From contig JAIXWL010000008.1 in assembly GCA_027491315.1 (NCBI GenBank), forward strand, positions 62,001 through 126,000: 64,000 bases of DNA, read 5' to 3'. Source of the DNA: Cytophagaceae bacterium (lineage in GTDB: Bacteria > Bacteroidota > Bacteroidia > Cytophagales > Spirosomataceae). Positions 27,304 through 36,769 of this stretch are shown here, piece after piece (position 1 is the first letter of the stretch; each line of letters starts with the position of its first letter). Under the pieces are notes generated by a model. That model was not told where the DNA came from. It was given only the letters and a program-made list of their open reading frames with translations, and searched no databases. The translations under genes and the position numbers were made by a program.

Positions 27304-28772
27304 TAAGCGCGGGCAAAAATAACACGTTGTTTTGATGGCTTTCCAGTAAGAATGCAGGTTCCTGCTTCTTCTGGAGAATCCAAAGGAATACAACGAATGG
27401 TGGCTTTGGTCAATTCTTTGATCTTTTCTTCCGTTTCAGGACTTCCATCCCAATGGGCCGACAAGAATCCACCGTCCTCTATTTTGGCTAAGAATTCATC
27501 CCAGGTATTCACTTCAAAAGTATTGGCTGCTCTAAAGTCTAAGGCTTTTTGGTAAATACTGGTTTGGATATCTTCCAAGGTATCTACAATCACTTGCTCT
27601 ATGCCTTCAAATGGCAAACTGGTTTTTACGCGGGTATCCCGGCGAGCCAATTCGATGGTGCCGTTTTCTATATCACGGTTACCGATGGCTAAGCGAACTG
27701 GTACTCCTTTTAATTCGTATTCAGCAAACTTAAATCCAGGACTTTGATTTTCAGAAATATCAAATTTAACGGAGATAGCTCTTTTCTTTAAGGCAGCTAC
27801 TAAAGGGTCAATCTTAGCTTTGATATTGGCTAATTGCTCTTCGCCTTTATAAATTGGTACAATAACCACTTGAATAGGAGCCAATTTTGGAGGTAAAACC
27901 AAACCTTGGTCATCCGAGTGCGCCATGATTAAAGCACCCATTAAACGGGTAGATACCCCCCAAGAAGTACCCCAAACATATTCCTGTTGGTTGGCTTTAT
28001 TCAAAAACTTCACATCAAAAGCTTTCGCAAAGTTTTGTCCCAAAAAGTGAGAGGTTCCTGCTTGCAAAGCTTTTCCATCCTGCATCATGGCTTCGATGCA
28101 ATAGGTGTCTTCCGCACCAGCAAAACGTTCATTGGCTGTTTTACGTCCTTTGATGACAGGCATAGCCATAAAAGTTTCGGCAAATTCAGCATAGATGTTC
28201 AGCATTTGTTCCGTCTCTTCTACCGCTTCTTCTTGAGTAGCATGAGCCGTATGGCCTTCTTGCCAAAGGAATTCGGCCGTTCTTAGGAATAAACGAGTAC
28301 GCATTTCCCAACGCATTACATTAGCCCACTGATTCATCAAGATAGGCAAGTCGCGGTAGGACTGCACCCAGTTTTTATAGGTAGACCAAATCACGGTTTC
28401 AGAAGTAGGACGAATGATTAATTCTTCTTCCAATTTTGCTTCTGGATCTACGATTACTCCGTGGCCATTTGGGTCATTTTTTAGTCGGTAATGGGTTACC
28501 ACCGCACATTCTTTCGCAAAACCTTCTACGTGAGAAGCTTCTTTGGAAAGGAATGATTTAGGGATTAATAGGGGGAAGTAGGCATTAACGTGTCCTGTTT
28601 CTTTGAACATGTCATCCAAAGCTCTTTGCATTTTTTCCCATATAGAATAGCCATAAGGTTTGATGATCATGCAGCCTCTTACCGCCGAATTTTCAGCTAG
28701 GTCCGCACGCTTCACCAGTTCGTTATACCATTCAGAATAATTTTCAGCTCTGCTGGGTAAGGATTTACTCAT
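27300..28772 (-). CDS. proS: Prolyl-tRNA synthetase (archaeal/eukaryal type)
   Basis: 490-residue class II synthetase. Motif 2 appears around [29 protein letters not shown], and motif 3 in [15 protein letters not shown]. There is an anticodon domain and the extra C-terminal domain ending in a conserved RAY. No YbaK-like editing insert is present. This ProS type 3 form is the one used by Bacteroidota. Confidence 0.95.
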   Translation of the reverse strand: MSKSLPSRAENYSEWYNELVKRADLAENSAVRGCMIIKPYGYSIWEKMQRALDDMFKETGHVNAYFPLLIPKSFLSKEASHVEGFAKECAVVTHYRLKNDPNGHGVIVDPEAKLEEELIIRPTSETVIWSTYKNWVQSYRDLPILMNQWANVMRWEMRTRLFLRTAEFLWQEGHTAHATQEEAVEETEQMLNIYAEFAETFMAMPVIKGRKTANERFAGAEDTYCIEAMMQDGKALQAGTSHFLGQNFAKAFDVKFLNKANQQEYVWGTSWGVSTRLMGALIMAHSDDQGLVLPPKLAPIQVVIVPIYKGEEQLANIKAKIDPLVAALKKRAISVKFDISENQSPGFKFAEYELKGVPVRLAIGNRDIENGTIELARRDTRVKTSLPFEGIEQVIVDTLEDIQTSIYQKALDFRAANTFEVNTWDEFLAKIEDGGFLSAHWDGSPETEEKIKELTKATIRCIPLDSPEEAGTCILTGKPSKQRVIFARAY

Positions 28773-28904
28773 AAAAATAGCTTGTCGCGTAATTAATTAA
28801 ATATTTATTCGTTTTATTTGTGTTAATATTATCACTCAACGAACGATTAGCGACAAAGATACGTTATTGTCCTTAGTTAAGCTTATACTTTTATCTCGAA
28901 GACC

Positions 28905-29921
28905 ATGAAAAATCAACTAATTATCTTGTCTTTTCTGGGTATCGCGGCTTTATTTCAAGGCTGTGTGACCATTCAGGTCAGTCCATCAGGAGAAGTTGCC
29001 AAGAAGCAATTTGCTTCAGATGATTTGTATGATGTGCCCCAGCGTGCCGTGGCCTCTACCAAAAAAACCAAATCGGATTATTTGAACTTCGATGATAATA
29101 CGGTGGTGATTGAAGAGGAGGAAGGCATAGCTGAGCAGTCGACGTATTTGAACTCGAGAAGCGTATATAATTACAATAACAGTGTTAATCCGAATACCTA
29201 CAACCAAGGATTCAATCGGGGTTTTAATGCGGGCTTTAATTCTGCCTCTGCTTGGAATAATTGGTATGTTAATCCCATGATTAGCTTTGGATATGGATTT
29301 GGTTCTCGTTGGTTCTCGCCATTGAATTCTTATAATATGATGATGAACCCTTACAGTTCAGCATTTGGAATGATGTATGACCCTTTCTTTGGTTCACCTT
29401 ATGGCATGGGATCAATGTACGGATTTAATTCATTCCGTTATTATGATCCCTTTTATAACCCGTGGTCATTTTATAATCCATACCGTAATTTTGGTGGGGT
29501 AGTGTACAATAATTACAACTATTATAACTCATTAGGTTCTAATGGCTATAATTATAATAATACCACAGTAGATCCACCTCGTAAGGTTAATTATGGACCA
29601 AGAGATGCCGCTTCTTCAAACCGTGGTAGTTATGGGGATTCCTTCTCGAATACGCCTAGAAGTGGTAATAACTATTACAATAGTCAAGGTTCTAATCAGC
29701 CAAGTACTTATTCCAACCGTTCGGTAGGCACTCAATCTTATGAGCGTTCGGCCGCACCGAGAAGAAATAGTAATGTGGAATACCGTTATGCGGAACCATC
29801 CCAATCACGTCAAGTAGAAACCTTTTCTAGACCTTCTTATAATTCTGGAGGAGGTTCTTATGGTGGAGGTGGAAGTACTGGTGGCGGAGGCGGTGGAGGA
29901 AGTTCACGTGGACCTAGGTAA
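28905..29921 (+). CDS. Asn/Tyr-rich lipoprotein of unknown function
   Basis: 338 residues with a lipoprotein signal (LGIAALFQGC). After an acidic linker, most of the protein is low-complexity: FNRGFNAGFN, many NYNNY-type and MNPYSSAFG-type segments, an RS/SRQ-rich region, and a Gly/Ser-rich C-terminal tail. There is no catalytic domain. The composition suggests an envelope-attached, flexible surface component. It lies 11 bases before the outer-membrane barrel gene, so the two probably work at the same membrane. Confidence 0.7.
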   Translation: MKNQLIILSFLGIAALFQGCVTIQVSPSGEVAKKQFASDDLYDVPQRAVASTKKTKSDYLNFDDNTVVIEEEEGIAEQSTYLNSRSVYNYNNSVNPNTYNQGFNRGFNAGFNSASAWNNWYVNPMISFGYGFGSRWFSPLNSYNMMMNPYSSAFGMMYDPFFGSPYGMGSMYGFNSFRYYDPFYNPWSFYNPYRNFGGVVYNNYNYYNSLGSNGYNYNNTTVDPPRKVNYGPRDAASSNRGSYGDSFSNTPRSGNNYYNSQGSNQPSTYSNRSVGTQSYERSAAPRRNSNVEYRYAEPSQSRQVETFSRPSYNSGGGSYGGGGSTGGGGGGGSSRGPR

Positions 29922-29932
29922 TATTTAAACTT

Positions 29933-31489
29933 ATGAAAAAGTACATTGTAACAATCGCCTTAGGATTGTGTTTACCTAACCTTGTGTTTGGGCAGATATA
30001 CAGCTATGCCAATTTGGCCAAATACTTCTCTTCTACTTATGCCACGGGAACGGCTCGTATGCAGGCATTAGGAGGCACACACAGCGTTTTGGGAGCGGAT
30101 ATCAGTTCCATCTCGGCTAATCCAGCTGGGTTGGGATTTTATAACCGTTCGGAGGTGCATCTAAGCATGGCTCAACAAAATTCGGAAACCTCTTCCAATT
30201 ATTTAGGCACTAGTGCTAAGCAGACAGATGCCTTGTTTCATTTACCTAGTTTAGGTTTGGTTTTAGCTGGCGACCCTACTAGTTATAGCAAATGGCATGG
30301 GGCTTTTGGAATTAGTTTTACTAGGCATGTGGTTTTTACGCAACCTGTTTATGTATCAGGAACTAATAATCGTTCCTCTTTATTGGATTCATTCATTGAA
30401 AAAGCGAATGATAAAAAGGCTACCGGAGCTAGTTTAGATGATGAATATAGTTCTGCAAGCAATTATGCTGATAGCCCTGAAGCAGCAGCCTACCAAGCAT
30501 ATTTGATTGATCCTAATCCAGTCAGCGGTGGAGTACCTTTCTCTCGTTATGAGCCTAATTTACCTACCTCACAAGTCGGAGAGGTGGTTAATTCCGGAGC
30601 TTTAAGTAGTTGGAATTTTAGTTATGGGGCTTCTTACATGGACAAATTGTACATTGGTGCAGGTTTACAGTTTTCTAAAATTACCTCCACAACAACGAGC
30701 AATTGGACCGAGGATTATGTAGGTGCACGGTATGTGGCGGCCATGAATTACCGTGAAAATTTAGTGACCAATGGTTCAGGAATTTCTTTGTCCTTAGGGA
30801 TGATTTATAAATGGAGCCCTAATTTACGGGTGGCTTTTAATTTCCAAAGTCCTGCCTATTTTGATCAAATGAGTGAGCGTTATGATGCTCGGATAAGCCC
30901 GACTGTCAATGGCATACCTTCATTTGATTCCAATGGGACGCCTATCATTATCACTAAGGTTAGACCTGTTTATGTGACGCCCAATGAGTTTACATATCAA
31001 ATGACCACGCCCATGACTTTATCTGGTGGTTTGGCCTATTTCTTTGGTAAAAGAGGCTTTTTAAGTATGGATTTGGCTTATGTGAATTACCCTGGCATGC
31101 GGGTTTCTTCAGGGGAATTATCCTCATTTGCTAATCAACAATTTCAAGATAAACATAACGGACAAATCAAGCGTAATTTTGATTCTGCTCTGAACATCAA
31201 ATTAGGTACGGAAATACGCGTAACGCCTAACTGGAATATACGGGCTGGGGTAGCTCAGTTTGGGAGTGGATTTGCTAGTACCTATGATAGTATCGATCGC
31301 AATAGCCTTCAAATTTCTGGTGGAATTGGGTACCGCGCCTCTTCCTTTTATATTGATTTGACGGCTGTCAAGCGCAGTGCTAAAGATGGATTTACACCTT
31401 ATAGCTTAAAAAATGCTGCAGATTATTCATCAGCCATGTTGACTAAAGATAACCTGCAGCTAGTATTAGGAGCTGGAATATTGTTCTAA
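29933..31489 (+). CDS. Outer-membrane beta-barrel protein (FadL/OmpP1-like)
   Basis: 518 residues. Signal peptide (LGLCLPNLVFG), then the N-terminal signature ATGTARMQALGGTHSVLGADISSISANPAGLGFYNRSE, characteristic of the OmpP1/FadL and PorV-like families. Repeated amphipathic strands run to the C-terminal LQLVLGAGILF. FadL relatives carry hydrophobic compounds across the outer membrane; the substrate is not evident here. It abuts the convergent aroK gene with no gap. Confidence 0.82.
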   Translation: MKKYIVTIALGLCLPNLVFGQIYSYANLAKYFSSTYATGTARMQALGGTHSVLGADISSISANPAGLGFYNRSEVHLSMAQQNSETSSNYLGTSAKQTDALFHLPSLGLVLAGDPTSYSKWHGAFGISFTRHVVFTQPVYVSGTNNRSSLLDSFIEKANDKKATGASLDDEYSSASNYADSPEAAAYQAYLIDPNPVSGGVPFSRYEPNLPTSQVGEVVNSGALSSWNFSYGASYMDKLYIGAGLQFSKITSTTTSNWTEDYVGARYVAAMNYRENLVTNGSGISLSLGMIYKWSPNLRVAFNFQSPAYFDQMSERYDARISPTVNGIPSFDSNGTPIIITKVRPVYVTPNEFTYQMTTPMTLSGGLAYFFGKRGFLSMDLAYVNYPGMRVSSGELSSFANQQFQDKHNGQIKRNFDSALNIKLGTEIRVTPNWNIRAGVAQFGSGFASTYDSIDRNSLQISGGIGYRASSFYIDLTAVKRSAKDGFTPYSLKNAADYSSAMLTKDNLQLVLGAGILF

Positions 31490-32011
31490 TTATTGAACGG
31501 GAACATAAGATTCAATCAACCATAATAATTGATTGACACTGATTTCTCCATCGACTTGTATATCCGCTTGTTTATAAAAAGGAAGTCTTTCTTCAAATGT
31601 CTTTTTGATAGTGGCTATGACCGCCTCCTCACTTTGGCTCTTATCTAACAGTGGGCGATTGTTTCCTTGGGCCTTATATAATCTTTTGGCTAGGTCGTTC
31701 AACTCCACGTTCAAGAAAATACTAATACCATGCTTTTTCATGTACTCCATGTTATCAAAAAAGCAAGGTACACCACCTCCTGTTGCAATGACCATGGATT
31801 GATCAGGTTGGAAACCGTGCAAGGTTTTGCGTTCTAATTCACGGAAATGAGCTTCGCCTTGAGTCGTAAAAATTTCTGAAATAGTTTTTTGTTCCCTTGT
31901 CTCAATCAGCTTATCCATATCCGTAAAACTAAATCCTAAGTTTTTAGCTAATTCTTTCCCAAGAGTACTTTTACCCGAGGAGGGCATTCCTATTAAATAA
32001 ATATTTTTCAT
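31490..32011 (-). CDS. aroK: Shikimate kinase
   Basis: 173-residue enzyme of the aromatic pathway (shikimate + ATP to shikimate-3-P). The P-loop GMPSSGKSTLGKELA, shikimate-binding FTDMDKLIE, HFRELERKTL and VIATGGGVP, and the lid RPLL are all visible. It is the last gene of the DUF1599-BT_3928-like-aroK unit, two bases after its neighbour. Confidence 0.95.
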   Translation of the reverse strand: MKNIYLIGMPSSGKSTLGKELAKNLGFSFTDMDKLIETREQKTISEIFTTQGEAHFRELERKTLHGFQPDQSMVIATGGGVPCFFDNMEYMKKHGISIFLNVELNDLAKRLYKAQGNNRPLLDKSQSEEAVIATIKKTFEERLPFYKQADIQVDGEISVNQLLWLIESYVPVQ

Positions 32012-32013
32012 TC

Positions 32014-33123
32014 TTAATCTGTTGTTATTAAACGTTGGTCTATGTCTTCGATACTAGGCAGGTGGTAGGCAGACCATTTACCACGAACAGTTCCTTGGTT
32101 AAGTAACCAAAGTCCTGGACTAGACCGAATGATGGTTTTTAATACTTTGGTATCCACAGACATGGCTGGGAAATTCAATTGATACTCGTGTCGGATGGCA
32201 TTGACTTCTTCATCAGAGGAAGCACTCAATAGCCATACTTCAATTCCTTTTTTACTAGCTTCTTTGGCCAGCACACCAATTTCTTTTAAAGCCTCTACAT
32301 GCGCGTGATGTACATTAGGCATGATGACCATGAGTTTCTTTCCTTTGAAACTCTCAGCGGTATAATCTGTGGTATCATTTTCTACCCAAATTCGATAATC
32401 TGTGATTAAAGGTCGGGCCTCTTTTTCATTTAAAGCCTGCATCGAAACAAATACGGCCTGGGTATCAGCTGGCATTTCGGTCAGGGTTTCCTCTTTACCA
32501 TTGATTTTATACACATAAGAAAAGCGTAAGGCTTCTCTGGACTTCATGTTTTGTGGAATATTATCTCCTTCAGCATAAGGGAGCCCGTCGTGGATAGGTA
32601 AATAAAAATAGCAGTAAAGACCTAAAGAAACACTAATGAGGGCACTCAAGACGATGGGGCTTAGGTTTTTATTAAAGGTTTTTACTTTGTCCGTAAATAA
32701 TAAACTAAGCGCCAAAACGAATAAGAATACATCTTTAAAGAAAGAGGTCCAAGGAGTTAACTTAATGGTTTCTCCAAAGCATCCACAGTCGGTCACCTTG
32801 TTGAAATAGGCCGAATAAAAAGTCAAAAAGCCAAAGAAACCCAATAAGGCTAAAAAGGTCCAGAGTACTTGTTTGGTTCGGTAATTAGCCCAAAGGGCAA
32901 TTCCAAGTACGATTTCCATGCTGCTAAGCAGGATAGACAGTGGCAAAGCAAAGGGAATCCAGAATTTCCAGAAGCCTTCCATGGCAGGAAAATCTTGGGA
33001 GAATACATCGAAGTATTCCTCTAATTTTAATTGTGTTCCAATCGGGTCATTAAGTTTGATGAGCCCTGAAAAAAGGAAGATAAAAACCAATAAAAAAGTA
33101 GCTATTCGACTGTATGGCCGCAT
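32014..33123 (-). CDS. DoxX/MauE-like membrane protein, BT_3928 type
   Basis: 369 residues. The N-terminal ~150 residues form a four-helix DoxX/MauE-like membrane domain (FLLVFIFLFSGLIKLNDPIG...) with the motif TDCGCFGE. A fifth hydrophobic segment lies near 160-180. The C-terminal ~130 residues look thioredoxin-like (KKLMVIMPNVHHAHVEALKEIG...IEVWLLSASSD) but lack CxxC. The family is conserved across Bacteroidota next to DUF1599 and is probably involved in redox or envelope maintenance; the role is not proven. Confidence 0.75.
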   Translation of the reverse strand: MRPYSRIATFLLVFIFLFSGLIKLNDPIGTQLKLEEYFDVFSQDFPAMEGFWKFWIPFALPLSILLSSMEIVLGIALWANYRTKQVLWTFLALLGFFGFLTFYSAYFNKVTDCGCFGETIKLTPWTSFFKDVFLFVLALSLLFTDKVKTFNKNLSPIVLSALISVSLGLYCYFYLPIHDGLPYAEGDNIPQNMKSREALRFSYVYKINGKEETLTEMPADTQAVFVSMQALNEKEARPLITDYRIWVENDTTDYTAESFKGKKLMVIMPNVHHAHVEALKEIGVLAKEASKKGIEVWLLSASSDEEVNAIRHEYQLNFPAMSVDTKVLKTIIRSSPGLWLLNQGTVRGKWSAYHLPSIEDIDQRLITTD

Positions 33124-33132
33124 ATTATTGGA

Positions 33133-33711
33133 TTATTGTTGTTGGATTTGCATTTGCTCTTCCTTGATTTTGATCAAACAAAAAACAGCATAGTTTAGCA
33201 TGTCTTGATAATTAGCCTCTACACCTTCTGAAACAAGGGTGACGCCCAGGTTGTTTTCGATTTGTTTGGTACGGAAAATCTTCATGAGGATTAAATCCGT
33301 CATGCTACTCACCCGCATATCTCTCCAAGCTTCACCGTAATCATGGTTTTTGTTTTTAAGAAGTTCCAACGTAGTTTCTACTTGATGGTCGTAAAATTGA
33401 CTTAATTCTTCTGCACTGAATTCCATTTGTTCAGAATTTTCCAGTGATTTTTGAATCAAGGCAATGATGCAATAATTGATGATGCCAATGAATTCACCTT
33501 CAATACCATCTTGGATTTTTTGCTCTCCTTTTTCTTGAATGCTGCGAATGCGCTGCGCTTTAATAAAAATTTGATCTGTTAAACTGGGCAATCGTAGAAT
33601 TCGCCAAGAAGTACCGTAATCTTTGTTTTTTTTATCAAACAAGGCTTTGCAGTGTGAAATTACTTGTCGATATTCGATTTCAGTTTGGGAAGGCGCATTG
33701 TCCCTGTTCAT
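33133..33711 (-). CDS. DUF1599 protein (duplicated domain)
   Basis: 192 residues built from two copies of one unit: DKKNKDYGTSWRILRLPSLTDQIFIKAQRIRSIQ and KNKNHDYGEAWRDMRVSSMTDLILMKIFRTKQIE. Each is followed by a helix with LNYA/INYC. This is the DUF1599 arrangement, a Bacteroidota family grouped with nucleotide-modification-associated proteins by name only. It is the first gene of the unit with the BT_3928-like gene and aroK, divergent from folP. Confidence 0.8.
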   Translation of the reverse strand: MNRDNAPSQTEIEYRQVISHCKALFDKKNKDYGTSWRILRLPSLTDQIFIKAQRIRSIQEKGEQKIQDGIEGEFIGIINYCIIALIQKSLENSEQMEFSAEELSQFYDHQVETTLELLKNKNHDYGEAWRDMRVSSMTDLILMKIFRTKQIENNLGVTLVSEGVEANYQDMLNYAVFCLIKIKEEQMQIQQQ

Positions 33712-33786
33712 AGGAGAGGATTAGTTTACAAATCTCTTTTTTTTCAGACTACAAAAATATTTAAATTATCCTAAATTTCAGCTCAT

Positions 33787-34656
33787 TTGGAAGCTCTTTT
33801 TCCATCTTTTCAAACAATTCGATATAAGTCAGGATTGATTGATCTTCAGATACCTCAAATCATGGGTATATTGAACGCTACCCCCGATTCTTTTTTTTCG
33901 GCTAGTCGGGTGCGTGTCATTGATGATTGCTTGGCTTTGGCTGAACGTATGGTTCAGCAAGGTGCAAGTATTTTAGATGTTGGAGGACATTCTACTCGAC
34001 CGAATGCGGAGGCTGTTTCAGCCCAAGAAGAGGAAGATCGTGTTGTTCCTGTTTTGGAGGCTTTATCGAAAGCTTTTCCCAATGTCTGCTTGTCGGTAGA
34101 TACTTATCGCCTATCTGTTGCCCAAGCAGCAGTACGCGCTGGGGCAGATTGGTTTAATGATGTTGGCGGCGGACAAATGGATGAGGGGATTTTTGAGTGG
34201 GTAGCAGAAAATCAAGTTCCTTATATTTTAACGCATAGTGTAGGGGCTTTTTCTCAAGTACATCAAGTTCCTGCCTATGAAAGCGTGGTGGAAGAAGTTT
34301 GGTTAGACATGGCCAAGAAAGTACAAAGCTTGCGGGCATTAGGTGCAAAAGATATTATAGTGGATCCTGGCTTTGGTTTTTCAAAATCACTAGATCAGAA
34401 TTATCAATTATTGGCTGCTTTGCATCAATTGAATTATTTGGGAGTACCTATCTTGGTGGGGGTATCACGTAAATCCATGATTCAAAAAGTGTTAGGAACA
34501 TCACCTGAAGAATCTTTGAATGGAACCAGCGTGCTACATACTGTGGCATTGCAGCAAGGGGCTAAAATCTTGCGGGTTCATGATGTTTTAGAAGCCCGAG
34601 AGTGTATTACTTTAGTTAAGAAATTACAAGAAAATGGTTTATCCAATTTACCATAA
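33787..34656 (+). CDS. folP: Dihydropteroate synthase
   Basis: 289-residue TIM-barrel enzyme of folate synthesis (p-aminobenzoate + dihydropterin-PP to dihydropteroate). MGILNATPDSF, the phosphate loop DVGGHSTRPNA, DVGGGQMD, IVDPGFGFSK and GVSRKSMI are all present. The start is a TTG (33787). Its last 23 bases overlap the next gene, a class IV aminotransferase that may supply p-aminobenzoate. Confidence 0.95.
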   Translation: MEALFPSFQTIRYKSGLIDLQIPQIMGILNATPDSFFSASRVRVIDDCLALAERMVQQGASILDVGGHSTRPNAEAVSAQEEEDRVVPVLEALSKAFPNVCLSVDTYRLSVAQAAVRAGADWFNDVGGGQMDEGIFEWVAENQVPYILTHSVGAFSQVHQVPAYESVVEEVWLDMAKKVQSLRALGAKDIIVDPGFGFSKSLDQNYQLLAALHQLNYLGVPILVGVSRKSMIQKVLGTSPEESLNGTSVLHTVALQQGAKILRVHDVLEARECITLVKKLQENGLSNLP

Positions 34657-35449
34657 TCACCACTGGATTGATCCAGATCAGGTGTATGTCAGTATCCAAG
34701 ATGTAGGTTTTCTACGCGGCTTTGGCATATTTGACTTTTTTAGGGTCATGCATGGTAGACCTACCTTTCTTTCAGATCATCTTGATCGATTTTTAGCCTC
34801 AGCAGAAAAGATGGGTATTGTTCATAGTTATACCAAAGAGCAATTGGCTGGCTTGGTTCATGAAATTGCTGCCAAGTCAGAAGTGGAATGCCTAGGAATC
34901 AAAATGGTATTAAGCGGAGGAGATTCTTCTAATGGTTTTGAGCCTCAAGGAAAAAGTCAATTATTCATCATACCTAATGAGTTTCAGTTTATGGACCCTA
35001 TTCATGGTATGAAATTGGCGAGTCGGAATTTTGTGCGCGAAATGGCTGATATCAAGTCTTTGAATTATGCCTATGCCATTCGTAACTGGGGGACCATTAA
35101 ATCCCAGGGATTTGATGATCTCATTTATTATACCAACGAGTTTGGAGTCTCAGAATCTTCCAGAAGTAATTTATTTTGTGTCAAAAACGGGGTTTTATAT
35201 ACGCCAGCCCAGCATATTTTGGAAGGTATCACCAGAAAGCATGTGATAGATTTAGCCTCTTCCTTTTTGGATGTGAAAGTACAAGATGTGAGTTTGGAAG
35301 CCTTTAAGCAAGCTAATGAAGTATTTACGACAGGAAGTACCAAGCGGGTGGTACCCATTCTTCAAATCGACGATAGCATCATTGGAAATGGTAAAAGAGG
35401 TTCGATAACGGCTCAGTTATACGACCTACTTATTCAACATGAATACTAG
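34634..35449 (+). CDS. Class IV PLP aminotransferase (possible aminodeoxychorismate lyase)
   Basis: 271 residues of fold-type IV. SIQDVGFLRGFGIFDFFRV at the N-terminus, the region with the PLP lysine (ADIKSLNYAYAIRNWGTIKSQ), NEFGVSESSRSNLFCVKNG and FTTGSTKRVVPILQID are family landmarks. Relatives include branched-chain and D-amino-acid aminotransferases and PabC. The 23-base overlap with folP favours a folate-pathway role as PabC, but substrate specificity cannot be read directly. Confidence 0.8.
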   Translation: MVYPIYHNHHWIDPDQVYVSIQDVGFLRGFGIFDFFRVMHGRPTFLSDHLDRFLASAEKMGIVHSYTKEQLAGLVHEIAAKSEVECLGIKMVLSGGDSSNGFEPQGKSQLFIIPNEFQFMDPIHGMKLASRNFVREMADIKSLNYAYAIRNWGTIKSQGFDDLIYYTNEFGVSESSRSNLFCVKNGVLYTPAQHILEGITRKHVIDLASSFLDVKVQDVSLEAFKQANEVFTTGSTKRVVPILQIDDSIIGNGKRGSITAQLYDLLIQHEY

Positions 35450-35973
35450 GATGCAGGAGGTCTAAAGGCCTTCATGTTTGCCTCATTACAAATCAAAAAA
35501 GGTCCTCCAATTAAATCAATGCAATAGGGAATGGCTGGAAAAACTGCCTCTAAACACTGACGAATAGCCTTGGGTTTACCGGGTAAATTCACTATCAGTG
35601 ATTTGCCTCGAATGCCTGCTGTTTGCCGACTAAGTATGGCAGTAGGAACGTATTGCAAGCTTACCTGACGCATAAGTTCTCCAAAGCCGGGCATCATCTT
35701 TTGGCATACCGCCTCTGTAGCTTCTGGAGTCACGTCGCGAAGAGCTGGGCCTGTTCCACCCGTGGTAACTATCAAACAAGCTTCATTTTCATCGGCCATT
35801 TGGCACATGGTCTGCTCCAATAAAGCTTGCTCATCAGGAATGACAGCGTATATCACTTCAAATTCCGAAATCAAATATTCTTTGAGTAATTCTACCACGG
35901 CTTTGCCTGGAATATCTTCATAGATACCCGCACTTGCACGATCGGAAACATTGATAACCCCTATTTTGATCAT
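35446..35973 (-). CDS. MogA/MoaB-family molybdopterin protein
   Basis: 175 residues. MIKIGVINVSDRASAGIYEDIPG and VTTGGTGPALRDVTPEAT, with IVNLPGKPKAIRQCL, are the molybdopterin-binding fold landmarks of MogA (molybdopterin adenylyltransferase). No other molybdenum-cofactor gene is in the window. It is the last gene of an eight-gene minus operon and overlaps tcdA by four bases. Confidence 0.85.
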   Translation of the reverse strand: MIKIGVINVSDRASAGIYEDIPGKAVVELLKEYLISEFEVIYAVIPDEQALLEQTMCQMADENEACLIVTTGGTGPALRDVTPEATEAVCQKMMPGFGELMRQVSLQYVPTAILSRQTAGIRGKSLIVNLPGKPKAIRQCLEAVFPAIPYCIDLIGGPFLICNEANMKAFRPPAS

Positions 35974-36767
35974 TTCTTTTGTTTATTTTTTTGCTCCATT
36001 TTAATGAAAGCTTTGGGCTTTTTTTCCATGGGAATCGGTTCATTCAATAAATCACGAATCACCACCGAGGCACAAACCCCACCAAAAGCGGCAGGCAAAT
36101 AGGAAATGGTACCGTAAGCAGACTTCTTAAAGTTTGATCCATCCGTCAAAATCAAGGAGTCGTCTTTGACTTTTTCTTGAGAGTACACGGCTTTGATACC
36201 ACGAGATACCCCCATTTTACGAATTCGTTTTCTGACTAAGGAAGCCAGGTAGCATTCTCGGGTATCTAATAAATCGGCTGTTTTGAGTTTGGTAGGATCT
36301 AATTTTCCTCCTGCGCCCATGGAGCTCACAATCTTCAAATTAAGGTCATAGGCAGTTTTCAATAAGGTCAACTTGGGTGTGACCGAATCGATGCAATCCA
36401 TGACATAATCATATCTTGTATTTTCCAGAATCTCCTTGGCCGCTTCAGGGCTCAAAAAAGTTTCATGTTCATGTAATACTAAGTCTGGATTGATTGCTTT
36501 TAATCGCTCAGCCATGATCTTTACTTTAGCCACACCGTGGTTGGTGGCAAGGGCGGGTAATTGACGGTTTCTGTTTGTCGGATCTACCACGTCGCCATCC
36601 ACAATGGTCATGGTTCCCACCCCAGCCCGTGCAATGAATTCAGCGGCAAAGGAGCCAACTCCACCTAACCCCACAATCAAGACATGGGCATTTTGTAATT
36701 GCTGAATGCCTTGTTCTCCAATGAGAAGTTCCGAGCGACTCAGCCAACGAAGGTCTTTAGTACTCAT
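35970..36767 (-). CDS. tcdA: tRNA threonylcarbamoyladenosine dehydratase
   Basis: 265 residues of the E1/ThiF superfamily. The nucleotide site is VLIVGLGGVGSFAAEFIARAGVG, followed by IVDGDVVDPTNRNRQLPA. The catalytic region is SSMGAGGKLDPTKL...DTRECYLASLVRKRIRKMGV. The enzyme cyclises t6A37 to ct6A in tRNAs. The short C-terminal basic tail is unusual but harmless. tsaE, which acts in making t6A, is elsewhere in this window (44057). Confidence 0.9.
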   Translation of the reverse strand: MSTKDLRWLSRSELLIGEQGIQQLQNAHVLIVGLGGVGSFAAEFIARAGVGTMTIVDGDVVDPTNRNRQLPALATNHGVAKVKIMAERLKAINPDLVLHEHETFLSPEAAKEILENTRYDYVMDCIDSVTPKLTLLKTAYDLNLKIVSSMGAGGKLDPTKLKTADLLDTRECYLASLVRKRIRKMGVSRGIKAVYSQEKVKDDSLILTDGSNFKKSAYGTISYLPAAFGGVCASVVIRDLLNEPIPMEKKPKAFIKMEQKNKQKK

Positions 36768-36769
36768 AT

